Shown: positions 1 through 6,407 of the stretch, in pieces | Layout of the letters: each line of letters starts with the position of its first letter | Numbering within the stretch: the stretch's first letter is position 1 | Assembly: GCA_023151335.1 (NCBI GenBank) | Contig: JAKLJF010000007.1 | Span: 491 to 12,693 of the forward strand | Source: Thermoanaerobaculia bacterium | GTDB lineage: Bacteria > Bacteroidota > Bacteroidia > Chitinophagales > Saprospiraceae | DNA length: 12,203 nt | Direction: 5' to 3' | Position numbers and translations under genes: made by a program | Notes under the pieces: model-generated | What the model was told of the DNA's origin: nothing | The model's input: the letters and a program-made list of their open reading frames with translations, nothing else | Database searches by the model: none

Positions 1-89
1 ACCTCAAAACCATTATCAGCCGCAAAGGGTATGCGGTGAAACACCTGCGTAAAAAACTGGCTTATCTGTACCAGGAACTAAATCTTTGA
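1..89 (+). CDS. 3' end of an unidentified gene (partial)
   Basis: The third forward frame is open from the window edge to a TGA at 87-89 and gives about 28 residues ending in KKLAYLYQELNL. The tail is basic and looks helical. The next gene starts only 6 nt downstream, so the two are probably co-transcribed. Small membrane proteins of this type often follow a sigma factor or response regulator gene in Bacteroidota, so a regulator is possible, but the 28 residues match no motif I can name. The other two forward frames are closed by stops within the first 55 bases. Coding status is likely; function is unknown. Confidence 0.5.
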   Translation, partial: LKTIISRKGYAVKHLRKKLAYLYQELNL

Positions 90-95
90 ACTACA

Positions 96-428
96 ATGGA
101 AAAGGCACAAAAATATTCCCGGCGCAAATTCAGGGCATTTTTCGGAGTTTTTATCGTGGCCAGCATCCTTGTGCTGGCCGCGGCGGTGATGTGGCTGTGG
201 AACGCTATTTTGCCCACCGTGACGGGTGTCCGGCCACTTGGCTATTGGCAGGCGCTGGGCCTGTTGGTGTTGTGCCGCATTTTGTTCGGCGGGTTTCATT
301 TCGGGCGGCGGAGCAACGGCCCGCCTGCCTTTGTCCGGCACCGTTTCGGGGAACAGTTTATGAACATGAGCGATGAGGAAAAGGCTGCCTTCCGGGAGGA
401 GTGGAAGGCGCGTTGTAAAAAAGATTAA
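96..428 (+). CDS. Small two-helix membrane protein with C-terminal MSDEE motif
   Basis: The 110-residue product begins with a basic segment (EKAQKYSRRKFR), then a hydrophobic helix at about residues 15-41 and a second at about 50-69. A soluble, charged C-terminal tail contains NMSDEEKAAFREEW. The two helices suggest an inner-membrane hairpin protein with the tail on the same side as the N-terminus, probably cytoplasmic. The tail motif recurs in the next gene (NMSDEEYAAFKNRY), so the two are probably diverged duplicates. The gene starts 6 nt after the preceding stop, which indicates an operon. I do not recognise a named family. A role in envelope or metal stress together with an upstream regulator is only a guess from gene order. 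Confidence 0.7.
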   Translation: MEKAQKYSRRKFRAFFGVFIVASILVLAAAVMWLWNAILPTVTGVRPLGYWQALGLLVLCRILFGGFHFGRRSNGPPAFVRHRFGEQFMNMSDEEKAAFREEWKARCKKD

Positions 429-508
429 AAATTTTAAAGTAAAAAAAAGGCTGGCTCGTCTTCCTGATCAAACAAGCATTTTTTCAGGATTTAACATTTA
501 AAATTATC

Positions 509-820
509 ATGAGTCAGTCCATTTTAAAACCGATTCTTTTCGGTACGCTCTTCGGGGCGCTTGCCTTTCTGATGCCTTTCTTTTTACTGAAGGTCTTATT
601 CTTTTTCCTGATTGCCGGGGTTTTGTTCCGCGTATTTGCACGGCGGCGTTTTGGCCCGCGCGGCGGCGGTTATCACTTGGCCTTTGCCGACCGGATCCGC
701 AATATGAGCGATGAAGAATACGCGGCCTTCAAGAACCGGTATCAGCACTGCCGCGGCAGATACGGTTGGCAGGAACCGCAAACCCCTGCTTCCGACAACC
801 CGGCCGCTACCACGGCATAA
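509..820 (+). CDS. Small membrane protein, paralogue of the preceding gene
   Basis: The 103-residue product has a long hydrophobic stretch at about residues 8-41, enough for two closely spaced membrane helices, followed by an Arg/Gly-rich segment (ARRRFGPRGGG) that should stay in the cytoplasm. The tail carries NMSDEEYAAFKNRY and ends with a low-complexity Pro/Ala/Thr stretch. The tail matches that of the gene at 96-428 at both protein and DNA level, pointing to duplication. An 80-nt AT-rich spacer separates it from the upstream gene, so it may have its own promoter, but no convincing TAnnTTTG was found. The function is unknown. The composition and the paralogy support a real gene. Confidence 0.65.
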   Translation: MSQSILKPILFGTLFGALAFLMPFFLLKVLFFFLIAGVLFRVFARRRFGPRGGGYHLAFADRIRNMSDEEYAAFKNRYQHCRGRYGWQEPQTPASDNPAATTA

Positions 821-859
821 CCCCCGATTCAACTTTTTCACATCATTTTCACTACCATT

Positions 860-1099
860 ATGGAAAGAAGAAACAGATTTCTAATCGGCTTTGCTGCCGC
901 CGTTATTACCTTTGGCAGCCTGATGGCTTTTGTCGGGCGAGGGCACTTTCATCACCAGGGACGTTTTTACCGGGATAGTTATGAATGCGGCCCCGGCGGT
1001 CATGGCTTCCGGGATGGCGATTGCTACAAACACCCGAAGAATGACCGGGAGCAGGCGCCCGAAACGCCGCAGAACTCCGGAAACGATCAAAAGCAGTAA
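860..1099 (+). CDS. Small secreted or membrane-anchored His/Gly-rich protein
   Basis: The 79-residue product has a positively charged start (MERRNR), a single hydrophobic segment at about residues 7-24 that could be a signal peptide or membrane anchor, then a polar exported region. That region has HFHHQ near residues 29-33 and two cysteines, C43 and C55, within a Gly/Asp-rich stretch, which could bind metal. The C-terminus is charged and low in complexity. It follows the two MSDEE membrane proteins by 39 nt on the same strand and is probably the last gene of that cluster. No family is recognised; metal binding is inferred only from the His and Cys content. Confidence 0.55.
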   Translation: MERRNRFLIGFAAAVITFGSLMAFVGRGHFHHQGRFYRDSYECGPGGHGFRDGDCYKHPKNDREQAPETPQNSGNDQKQ

Positions 1100-1114
1100 A
1101 AGGTCAGGGGAGAC

Positions 1115-1157
1115 CGTCTCGCAAGTCCTCTTTGCGACAAGGAGGACTTGCGAGACG
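1115..1157. repeat. Perfect 16-bp inverted repeat (hairpin)
   Basis: CGTCTCGCAAGTCCTC at 1115-1130 is followed after 11 nt by its exact reverse complement GAGGACTTGCGAGACG at 1142-1157. The loop can pair further (TTTG with CAAG, including one G-T pair) and leaves only CGA unpaired, so the stem can reach about 20 bp. It lies just after the small membrane-protein cluster. There is no T-run directly after either arm, so it is not a textbook intrinsic terminator. It could be a terminator for the upstream cluster, a REP-like palindrome, or part of a small RNA. Confidence 0.85.
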
Positions 1158-1329
1158 TACTTCGTGATAGCGGGATGCCGGAACTTTTTTCCAGGCCGGC
1201 TGAAAAAAACGCAAAGCGTACGGAGTAGCGCAAGAATTACCGGGGGCAACAGCGGTTGGGAGCGGTGTTCGAACAGGAATATTAAGTGACGAAAACAGGG
1301 AGCAATATAGGTATTCCGGCTCGGAAAGT

Positions 1330-1337
1330 TAACTTTG
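1330..1337 (+). promoter_or_regulatory. Bacteroidota-type -7 element, possibly leaderless
   Basis: TAACTTTG matches the Bacteroidota -7 consensus TAnnTTTG and ends only 4 nt before the ATG at 1342. Transcription from it would begin at or very near the start codon, giving a leaderless mRNA. No good -33 TTTG was found at the usual spacing. Confidence 0.5.
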
Positions 1338-1341
1338 CACC

Positions 1342-2334
1342 ATGATCGAATCTTTGCAAATAAAGAATTTCAAGTCTATCCGGGAACTTACAATCCCTTG
1401 TCGTAAGCTCAATATTTTTATAGGCGAACCGAACAGTGGTAAGAGCAATGTTATCGAGGCATTGGCTTTGAAAAGCCAAAATGCGTTTTCAGCAGATCAA
1501 TTGAACAAAGATATTTTCAGATATAAGACGGTTGGCGATCTTTTTTTTGATTTCAATATAAGCAACCCTATCGAGGTAATAACGGATGGCATGAAAACCA
1601 GATTAAAATATGCCGTTCGAACTGATAATGCGCCCGAAAATCAATTTAGTTTTATATTAGATGAGACAAGCGGCGAAGAATACAGCATTAAAATTACACA
1701 TAATGGCAAGGTAAGCAACTATCCCCCTAATCAATCTGCCACCCAATTTCGTTATTACGAATTCAAAAGATTATCTCAATTCACGCCCGGATATACACCG
1801 CATCTGTCGGTGCCCTTTGGAGATAATCTTCCCGGCCTGCTGTTGGCAAATAGCGAATTTAAAAACTGGGTATCTGAATTCCTCAGGTCCAAAGGGCTCA
1901 GACTTACTTTAAGGCCAGTTGAAAGCGACATTGCCGTGAGTAAATTTGTAGACGAAGAGATTTACAGTTACCCGTATTTGTCTATTTCTGAAACGTTGCA
2001 ACGGGTGATATTCTATATGATGGCTATTAAAAGCAATCAAAACGCGGTACTTTTATTCGATGAACCGGAATCAAATACTTTTCCTTTTTATACAAAGTTT
2101 ATAGCCGAACGGATTGCATTAGACGAATCCAACCAGTTTTTTATTACGACGCACAATCCATATTTGTTACTCAGCCTGATCGAAAAATCACCACTCGAAC
2201 AAGTGAATGTAGGTTTAACGGAAATGGACAACTATCAAACAAAAATTACCATTTTAAATAAAAAACAAATAGAGCGTCTGCTCGACCTGAACTCGGATGT
2301 GTTTTTTAATTTTTCCCAAATTATCAACCCATGA
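1342..2334 (+). CDS. AAA/ABC-class ATPase of the SMC/OLD-like group
   Basis: The 330-residue protein has the layout of RecF/OLD-type ATPases. It opens with a strand-rich start (IESLQIKNFKSI) and Walker A GEPNSGKS at residues 28-35. A variable central region follows, then a degenerate signature helix (SISETLQR, about 214-221), Walker B AVLLFDEPESN (235-245, D240 and E241) and the switch histidine in FITTHNP (H271). There is no fused Toprim domain after the ATPase, unlike OLD or GajA. Instead the next gene overlaps it by 4 nt (ATGA) and has Toprim-like motifs, so the pair probably forms a split OLD-like complex. The gene is much more AT-rich than its neighbours: 16 of 60 bases are G/C at 1501-1560 against 39 of 60 at 3901-3960, which suggests transfer. 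The ATPase assignment is firm; the defence role is inferred. Confidence 0.85.
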   Translation: MIESLQIKNFKSIRELTIPCRKLNIFIGEPNSGKSNVIEALALKSQNAFSADQLNKDIFRYKTVGDLFFDFNISNPIEVITDGMKTRLKYAVRTDNAPENQFSFILDETSGEEYSIKITHNGKVSNYPPNQSATQFRYYEFKRLSQFTPGYTPHLSVPFGDNLPGLLLANSEFKNWVSEFLRSKGLRLTLRPVESDIAVSKFVDEEIYSYPYLSISETLQRVIFYMMAIKSNQNAVLLFDEPESNTFPFYTKFIAERIALDESNQFFITTHNPYLLLSLIEKSPLEQVNVGLTEMDNYQTKITILNKKQIERLLDLNSDVFFNFSQIINP

Positions 2335-2789
2335 GAGAAGTCCATGTTGAGTGTTTCCCTGATGAAGTTTTGGTAAAAAAATTAGACATCGCCCGCAAGC
2401 AGATTATTCACCACTCCGGGAAATCGCGGGTATTTGCGAAACTCAAGAGTTCCAAAAAACAAATTGCGCTGGTAGATGAAGACCCTAACAGCGCTAAATG
2501 TGGCTATGAAAATAACCTGATTTTTGTATCCGAGGAATTCGGCATATCGGAATGGAGAGATAAATCCGAAAACAAGGTATTGGTTTTAAAGGGTAAACTT
2601 GAAGACTGGATAATTGCTACTTGCAAAACTGCAAAAATAGATATACAGAAAGACTTTGGTTTACCCGCAAAGCCAAATGCATTGCATGAGGTTATCAATG
2701 ATCGCATCGGCAATTTTGAAAAACTAATTGATTATTTGGTTGAACAGGAGAATTCCGGCCTTATGCAACTTAAAGACTGGTTAAGGTAA
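2331..2789 (+). CDS. Small Toprim-like protein partnered with the ATPase
   Basis: The 152-residue protein starts inside the stop of the ATPase gene (ATGA overlap), so translation is likely coupled. VECFPDEVLVKKL near the N-terminus (E7, D11) resembles the first Toprim strand and its catalytic glutamate. IALVDEDPNS (D49, D51) resembles the DxD strand that binds Mg2+. The rest, from about residue 86, is mainly helical, ending in GLMQLKDWLR. Toprim partners of AAA ATPases cleave nucleic acid in OLD and PARIS systems; here the domain would be nearly minimal. It is AT-rich like its partner. The fold call rests on two short motifs, and a DUF4276-like or other small metal-dependent nuclease relative is an alternative. 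Confidence 0.65.
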   Translation: MREVHVECFPDEVLVKKLDIARKQIIHHSGKSRVFAKLKSSKKQIALVDEDPNSAKCGYENNLIFVSEEFGISEWRDKSENKVLVLKGKLEDWIIATCKTAKIDIQKDFGLPAKPNALHEVINDRIGNFEKLIDYLVEQENSGLMQLKDWLR

Positions 2790-2928
2790 CTGAACCCGGT
2801 CTTTTTGATGCTGTTCAGAATTTTATGTCACTATTCACAGATACTTTTGAAAGCGGTAACGGAACTTTTGCTTGGAAAACAAAGTTGCATTTGCTATTTC
2901 AATCAAATTTCTGATAATTTATCCCGCT

Positions 2929-3435
2929 ATGGATTTCAAACTCAGACCCTTCTCGCTGTCCGACCTCGACGACCTGGTAAAACACGCCAACAACTTCAAC
3001 GTATCCAAAAACCTGACCGACCGCTTCCCGCATCCCTACACGGAGGAACACGGCCGCGCGTTTATTGAAATGACGCTGGCATCCGATCCCATTACGGTTT
3101 TTGCCATTACCGTGGACGACCGCGTCATCGGCGGCATCGGCCTGCACCCGCAGCACGATATTCAGCGCTACAATGCCGAAATGGGCTATTGGCTCGCCGA
3201 ACCTTATTGGGGAAAGGGCATCGCGACGCGGGCTGTCAAACAAATGATCGATTTCGGTTTCCAAAACCTGGAAATCAACCGCATATTTGCGCGTCCGTAC
3301 GGCTCCAATCTCGCGTCGCAGCGGGTGCTGGAAAAGGCGGGATTCCGGCTGGAAGGCCGTTTTGAAAAAACGCTGATCAAAAACGGCATTTTTGAAGACG
3401 AACTGATCTATGCCGTCCGCCGCCCCAACCAATGA
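2929..3435 (+). CDS. GNAT N-acetyltransferase (RimJ/RimL-like)
   Basis: With the start at 2929 the product is 168 residues, normal for this family. It begins MDFKLRPFSLSDLDDL, a typical RimJ/RimL-like opening. The acetyl-CoA-binding motif A is YWGKGIAT at about residues 93-100, preceded by the strand AEMGYWLAEP and followed by the conserved NLASQRVLEKAGFRLEG near 127-143. These enzymes transfer acetyl from acetyl-CoA to amino groups of proteins, antibiotics or metabolites; the substrate cannot be told here. An in-frame ATG at 2872 would add 19 residues unlike the family, so 2929 is preferred. TTTG at 2890-2893 and TAATTTAT at 2915-2922 could form a promoter. The TGA overlaps the ATG of the next gene, suggesting translational coupling. 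Confidence 0.85.
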   Translation: MDFKLRPFSLSDLDDLVKHANNFNVSKNLTDRFPHPYTEEHGRAFIEMTLASDPITVFAITVDDRVIGGIGLHPQHDIQRYNAEMGYWLAEPYWGKGIATRAVKQMIDFGFQNLEINRIFARPYGSNLASQRVLEKAGFRLEGRFEKTLIKNGIFEDELIYAVRRPNQ

Positions 3436-4481
3436 CGATCAATGACGATATGAACATCAGCCGCTACACCATCCACTCCGGAAACCTGAAAAACCTGCGC
3501 CTGCGGGAAGATACGCTCACCCCCCCTGCGCCCGGAGCAGTCCGGGTGGCCGTGAAAGCCGTGGGGCTCAACTTTGCCGACGTGTTCGCCATCTGGGGCT
3601 TGTACAAAGCGGCGCCTAAAACCGAGTTTACACCGGGTTTGGAGTATGCAGGCGTTGTGGAAGCCGTGGGCGAAGGCGTCACCCATCTGCGTCCCGGCGA
3701 CCGGGTGATGGGTGTCACGCGCTTCGGTGGCTATACCACGGGCATAAACATCGACGCCCGCTACGTGATCCCCCTACCCGCCGGGTGGGATTTCAACACC
3801 GGCGCCGCTTACCTGGTGCAAACGCTGACGGCCTGGTACGGCATGTCGATGCTGGGCGATATTCAGAAAGGCCAGACGGTATTGATCCACAGCGTGGCGG
3901 GCGGCGTGGGCCTGCAAGCCCTGAAGATCGCCAAAGCGCTCGATTGCTTCGCGGTGGGTACGGTGGGCAACCCCGGCAAGGTGGACCTGGCGCGCACCAC
4001 CGGCTGCGACCGGGTGCTGGTGCGCGGCCCGCAATTTGAGGCAGAACTGCGCGCGGCGCTTGGCGACCGTCCGCTCCATCTGGTGATGGACACCGTGGGC
4101 GGGCGCTATTTCAGCATTCCTTTCCGGATGCTGGCGCCTATGGGCCGCCTGATCGTGGTAGGTTCTTCCCGCTATGCCAGCGTGGGCAACCGGCCCAACA
4201 TTTTCAACCTGTTGCGGCACTACCTGACCCGGCCGAAAGTGGATCCCCAAAATTTGCCCAACCAGAATAAAGGGCTGTTCGGCTTCAACCTGATCTACCT
4301 GTACGAACGCGCCGACCTGATGCACCAACTGTTGCAGCAACTGGATCAATTGAAACTGGCCCCCCCGCACGTGGGCCATGTTTTCCCGTTTGAACAACTG
4401 GCCGAAGCCACGCGTTTGTTTCAAAGCGGTAAAACGGTGGGGAAAGTGGTGCTGACGGTGGACGGTAGCGCTACAGTTTGA
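3432..4481 (+). CDS. Zinc-independent MDR oxidoreductase (quinone oxidoreductase/VAT1-like)
   Basis: The 349-residue protein has the medium-chain dehydrogenase/reductase layout. The N-terminal GroES-like domain carries VGLNFAD (44-50) and PGLEYAGVVEAVG (68-80). The nucleotide-binding domain has HSVAGGVGLQALKIAKA (153-169), in which AGGVG is the NADPH-binding motif of quinone-oxidoreductase types. NKGLFGFNL (279-287) resembles the VAT1 branch. The clustered zinc-ligand cysteines of alcohol dehydrogenases are absent. It probably reduces a quinone, enone or similar carbonyl with NADPH in the cytoplasm; the substrate is unknown. The ATG at 3432 overlaps the TGA of the acetyltransferase; a second in-frame ATG at 3450 is also possible. 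The sequence is GC-rich like the surrounding chromosome. Confidence 0.88.
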   Translation: MTINDDMNISRYTIHSGNLKNLRLREDTLTPPAPGAVRVAVKAVGLNFADVFAIWGLYKAAPKTEFTPGLEYAGVVEAVGEGVTHLRPGDRVMGVTRFGGYTTGINIDARYVIPLPAGWDFNTGAAYLVQTLTAWYGMSMLGDIQKGQTVLIHSVAGGVGLQALKIAKALDCFAVGTVGNPGKVDLARTTGCDRVLVRGPQFEAELRAALGDRPLHLVMDTVGGRYFSIPFRMLAPMGRLIVVGSSRYASVGNRPNIFNLLRHYLTRPKVDPQNLPNQNKGLFGFNLIYLYERADLMHQLLQQLDQLKLAPPHVGHVFPFEQLAEATRLFQSGKTVGKVVLTVDGSATV

Positions 4482-4530
4482 GTGCTGGTTTTGGATGCCT
4501 GGAATTGGGCCGTTTATTTATACCAGGAGA

Positions 4531-4538
4531 TAGTTTTG
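4531..4538 (+). promoter_or_regulatory. Bacteroidota-type -7 element upstream of the L,D-transpeptidase
   Basis: TAGTTTTG fits TAnnTTTG exactly and ends 8 nt before the ATG at 4547. A TTG at 4505-4507 lies 23 nt upstream and could serve as a loose -33 element. The position supports 4547, not the in-frame ATG at 4478, as the true start. Confidence 0.5.
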
Positions 4539-4546
4539 TTGAAATA

Positions 4547-5500
4547 ATGCGTATCAGAATATTGCTTGCGGTTTTCCTTGGGGTACTATTCCTTGTGGCC
4601 TGCCATTCTTCGCCTTCAGGGCCGGACGGCAATGCCACTGCTCATAATGATACTTTGGTAAGCGCCCCCCTGCCGCTGCGCCGCCCGCTGTTCACGTACG
4701 TTGTTCCCCGCGAGATCCGCGTAAAAGATTATTTCCGTTTTATTGACAGTCTTGTCAGCCGCTACGACAGCCTCACGCCCTACCCCCTGACTGAGCACCT
4801 GCTGGTGCGCGCCAATCCGTGGATCATCGATACCCTGGTAGATACGGACTATTACCGGCGCATGGAACGCGGCGAATTCGTGTACGATCAAAAAAAAATG
4901 CCGGTATTACACGCCGGCGACACCCTCGTCATTCCCGATTCCCTGCAAGGCCGGGAACTGCTCGACCGAATGGCTCGGACCTGGCTTGATCTGAATATCC
5001 CCGAATTTACCCTGCGGGTGGTGGAAGGAGAAGATACCATCCATTGCATGACCGTACGGGTGGGCCAAAATAAAAAACGGTATCAACAGGCCATTGGCCG
5101 CGTGGAAGACCTGCGCACCCAGCCCGGAGTGGGTAAAATCGTCCGGATCAACCGGGAACCCTCGCTATTTATCGACCCCCATACCGGCAAAAAATACAAA
5201 GACACCAAACGCGACGACGGCAGGAGAACGCTGATGCCGATGATCCCCTGGCTGGAAACGGAGATCAACGGCATCCGAATGGGCCAGATGATACATCCCA
5301 CCACTAACCCCGAAACGCTTGGCAGGGCCTACTCCAACGGCTGTATCGGTTGCACCGAAGGCGAAGCCTGGCGCCTGTACTATTTCGCCCCCGTAGGCAC
5401 CAAAGTAGTCATTCGCTATGACCTGTTGCTGATCAGCCCGGCGGGCGATACCACGGTACTGCGGGATATTTACGGGTGGGGAGCGGGGAGCGGGCAGTAG
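4547..5500 (+). CDS. L,D-transpeptidase (YkuD fold) lipoprotein
   Basis: From 4547 the product is 317 residues with a lipoprotein signal peptide: a basic MRIR, a hydrophobic core, and lipobox LVAC with C19 as the lipidated residue. A LysM-like stretch (VLHAGDTLVIPD, 120-131) precedes the catalytic domain. The active-site region has H250 (GQMIHPTTN) and SNGCIGC (263-269) with C266 as the likely nucleophile, followed by EGEAWRLYYFAPVGTKV. YkuD enzymes form 3-3 cross-links in peptidoglycan or attach proteins to it. The residue after GCI is Gly, where classic enzymes have Arg, so this belongs to a divergent subgroup. An upstream in-frame ATG at 4478 overlaps the preceding gene but would bury the signal peptide, so it is rejected. 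The G-rich 3' end is noted separately. Confidence 0.88.
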   Translation: MRIRILLAVFLGVLFLVACHSSPSGPDGNATAHNDTLVSAPLPLRRPLFTYVVPREIRVKDYFRFIDSLVSRYDSLTPYPLTEHLLVRANPWIIDTLVDTDYYRRMERGEFVYDQKKMPVLHAGDTLVIPDSLQGRELLDRMARTWLDLNIPEFTLRVVEGEDTIHCMTVRVGQNKKRYQQAIGRVEDLRTQPGVGKIVRINREPSLFIDPHTGKKYKDTKRDDGRRTLMPMIPWLETEINGIRMGQMIHPTTNPETLGRAYSNGCIGCTEGEAWRLYYFAPVGTKVVIRYDLLLISPAGDTTVLRDIYGWGAGSGQ

Positions 5501-5515
5501 GCGGTGGGCAGTGGG
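5474..5515 (+). repeat. G-rich run with G-quadruplex potential
   Basis: G-runs lie at 5474-5476, 5478-5481, 5485-5488 and 5492-5494, with loops of 1, 3 and 3 nt, which fits the canonical G-quadruplex pattern. Two more G-runs follow at 5506-5508 and 5513-5515. The element covers the last codons of the L,D-transpeptidase gene and the 19-nt spacer before the next ATG. It also contains imperfect short repeats (gagcggg, gggcagt). Confidence 0.6.
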
Positions 5516-5519
5516 CGAG

Positions 5520-6377
5520 ATGAAAAACGGAATATATATTATAAAAGCGTCCGGCGAAAAGGCCGAATTCGATCCTCAAAAGCTGTTGCGTTCCCTGCGG
5601 CGGGCCGGGGCCGGGCGTGAACGCGCCGATGCGATTGCGCGGGCGGTGGCGCGGGAAATCCGGGACGGGATGTCCACCAAAGAGATCTACCAGCTGGCCC
5701 ACCGGATGCTGCGCAAGGAACGCCATTCCGCGGCGGCCCGTTATTCGCTGAAACAAGCCCTTTTAGCCCTGGGGCCCTCCGGATTCCCCTTCGAGCAATT
5801 TATCGCCAAGCTGCTCCAAGCCGACGGTTACACCGTGGAAACCGGTCTGCTGCGCAATGGCCGGTGTATCGCCCACGAGATCGATGTGTTGGCCCGCGAC
5901 GACAGCCGGGTGTTGTTCGGTGAATGTAAATACCATCAGCGCCAGAGCCTGATCAGCGACGTCAAGATACCATTATATATCCATTCGCGTTTCCGTGACC
6001 TGCAGGCCGGCTTTTTCAGCAACCCGGAATGGAAGGATTTCACTGTCGAGGGGTGGATTTTTACCAATACCCGCTTTACCGACGATGCGCTTCAGTACGG
6101 CCGCTGCGCGGGCATGCACCTCATCAGTTGGGACACTCCTTTCGACTATGGCCTGCGCGACTGGGTGGACCGCACCGGCCTGCATCCGCTCAGCTGCCTG
6201 ACGACACTCACCCACCGGGAAAAAGAAATACTGTTGGAACATAAAATCGTTCTGACCAAAGACTTGCTGGCCAATCCCGACCTCCTTGATTCACTTCGTA
6301 TGGCGCCCACCCGCAAACGAGGCGTACTGGAAGAAGCAGAACAATTGTGCTCGGCGCCAGAAGAAAAAACGGATTGA
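5520..6377 (+). CDS. ATP-cone / PD-(D/E)xK nuclease-like fusion protein
   Basis: The 285-residue protein joins three parts. Residues about 4-85 look like an ATP-cone, the nucleotide-sensing module of ribonucleotide reductases and NrdR (IIKASGEKAEFDPQKLLRSL and the following helices). Residues about 88-185 resemble an Mrr-like restriction-endonuclease fold, with GFPFEQFIAKLL, then HEIDVL (E120, D122) and GECKYH (E135, K137), the PD-(D/E)xK pattern. The C-terminus (about 228-277, LTHREKEILLEHKIVLTKDLL and on) looks like a helix-hairpin-helix DNA-binding segment. The likely role is a nucleotide-responsive DNA nuclease in defence or repair. The ATG at 5520 is preferred; a GTG at 5511 would add three residues. 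It lies 19 nt after the transpeptidase gene in G-rich DNA and converges on acr3. Confidence 0.75.
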   Translation: MKNGIYIIKASGEKAEFDPQKLLRSLRRAGAGRERADAIARAVAREIRDGMSTKEIYQLAHRMLRKERHSAAARYSLKQALLALGPSGFPFEQFIAKLLQADGYTVETGLLRNGRCIAHEIDVLARDDSRVLFGECKYHQRQSLISDVKIPLYIHSRFRDLQAGFFSNPEWKDFTVEGWIFTNTRFTDDALQYGRCAGMHLISWDTPFDYGLRDWVDRTGLHPLSCLTTLTHREKEILLEHKIVLTKDLLANPDLLDSLRMAPTRKRGVLEEAEQLCSAPEEKTD

Positions 6378-6407
6378 TTCGTCCCAAAAATGTTGAAAAA
6401 AAGTAAA

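Noticed and set aside
1173..1204. GCCGG/CCGGC pair near 1178-1201 as a terminator for the small membrane-protein cluster
   Set aside because: A 5-bp stem with a 14-nt loop is too weak compared with the 16-bp hairpin just upstream.
2790..2818. CTGAAC/GTTCAG inverted repeat after the Toprim-like gene as a terminator
   Set aside because: Only 6 bp of stem around a 17-nt loop, and no T-run after it.
2872..2928. Longer acetyltransferase start at ATG 2872
   Set aside because: It adds 19 residues not seen in the family, and the start at 2929 gives the typical N-terminus and follows a possible promoter.
3774..4424. Long reverse-strand open frame opposite the MDR oxidoreductase
   Set aside because: The forward gene has clear family motifs; the reverse frame is a GC-rich shadow with His/Gln/Arg-rich composition.
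4478..4546. Longer L,D-transpeptidase start at ATG 4478
   Set aside because: It would place 23 residues before a complete lipoprotein signal peptide, and the TAnnTTTG element lies inside that segment.
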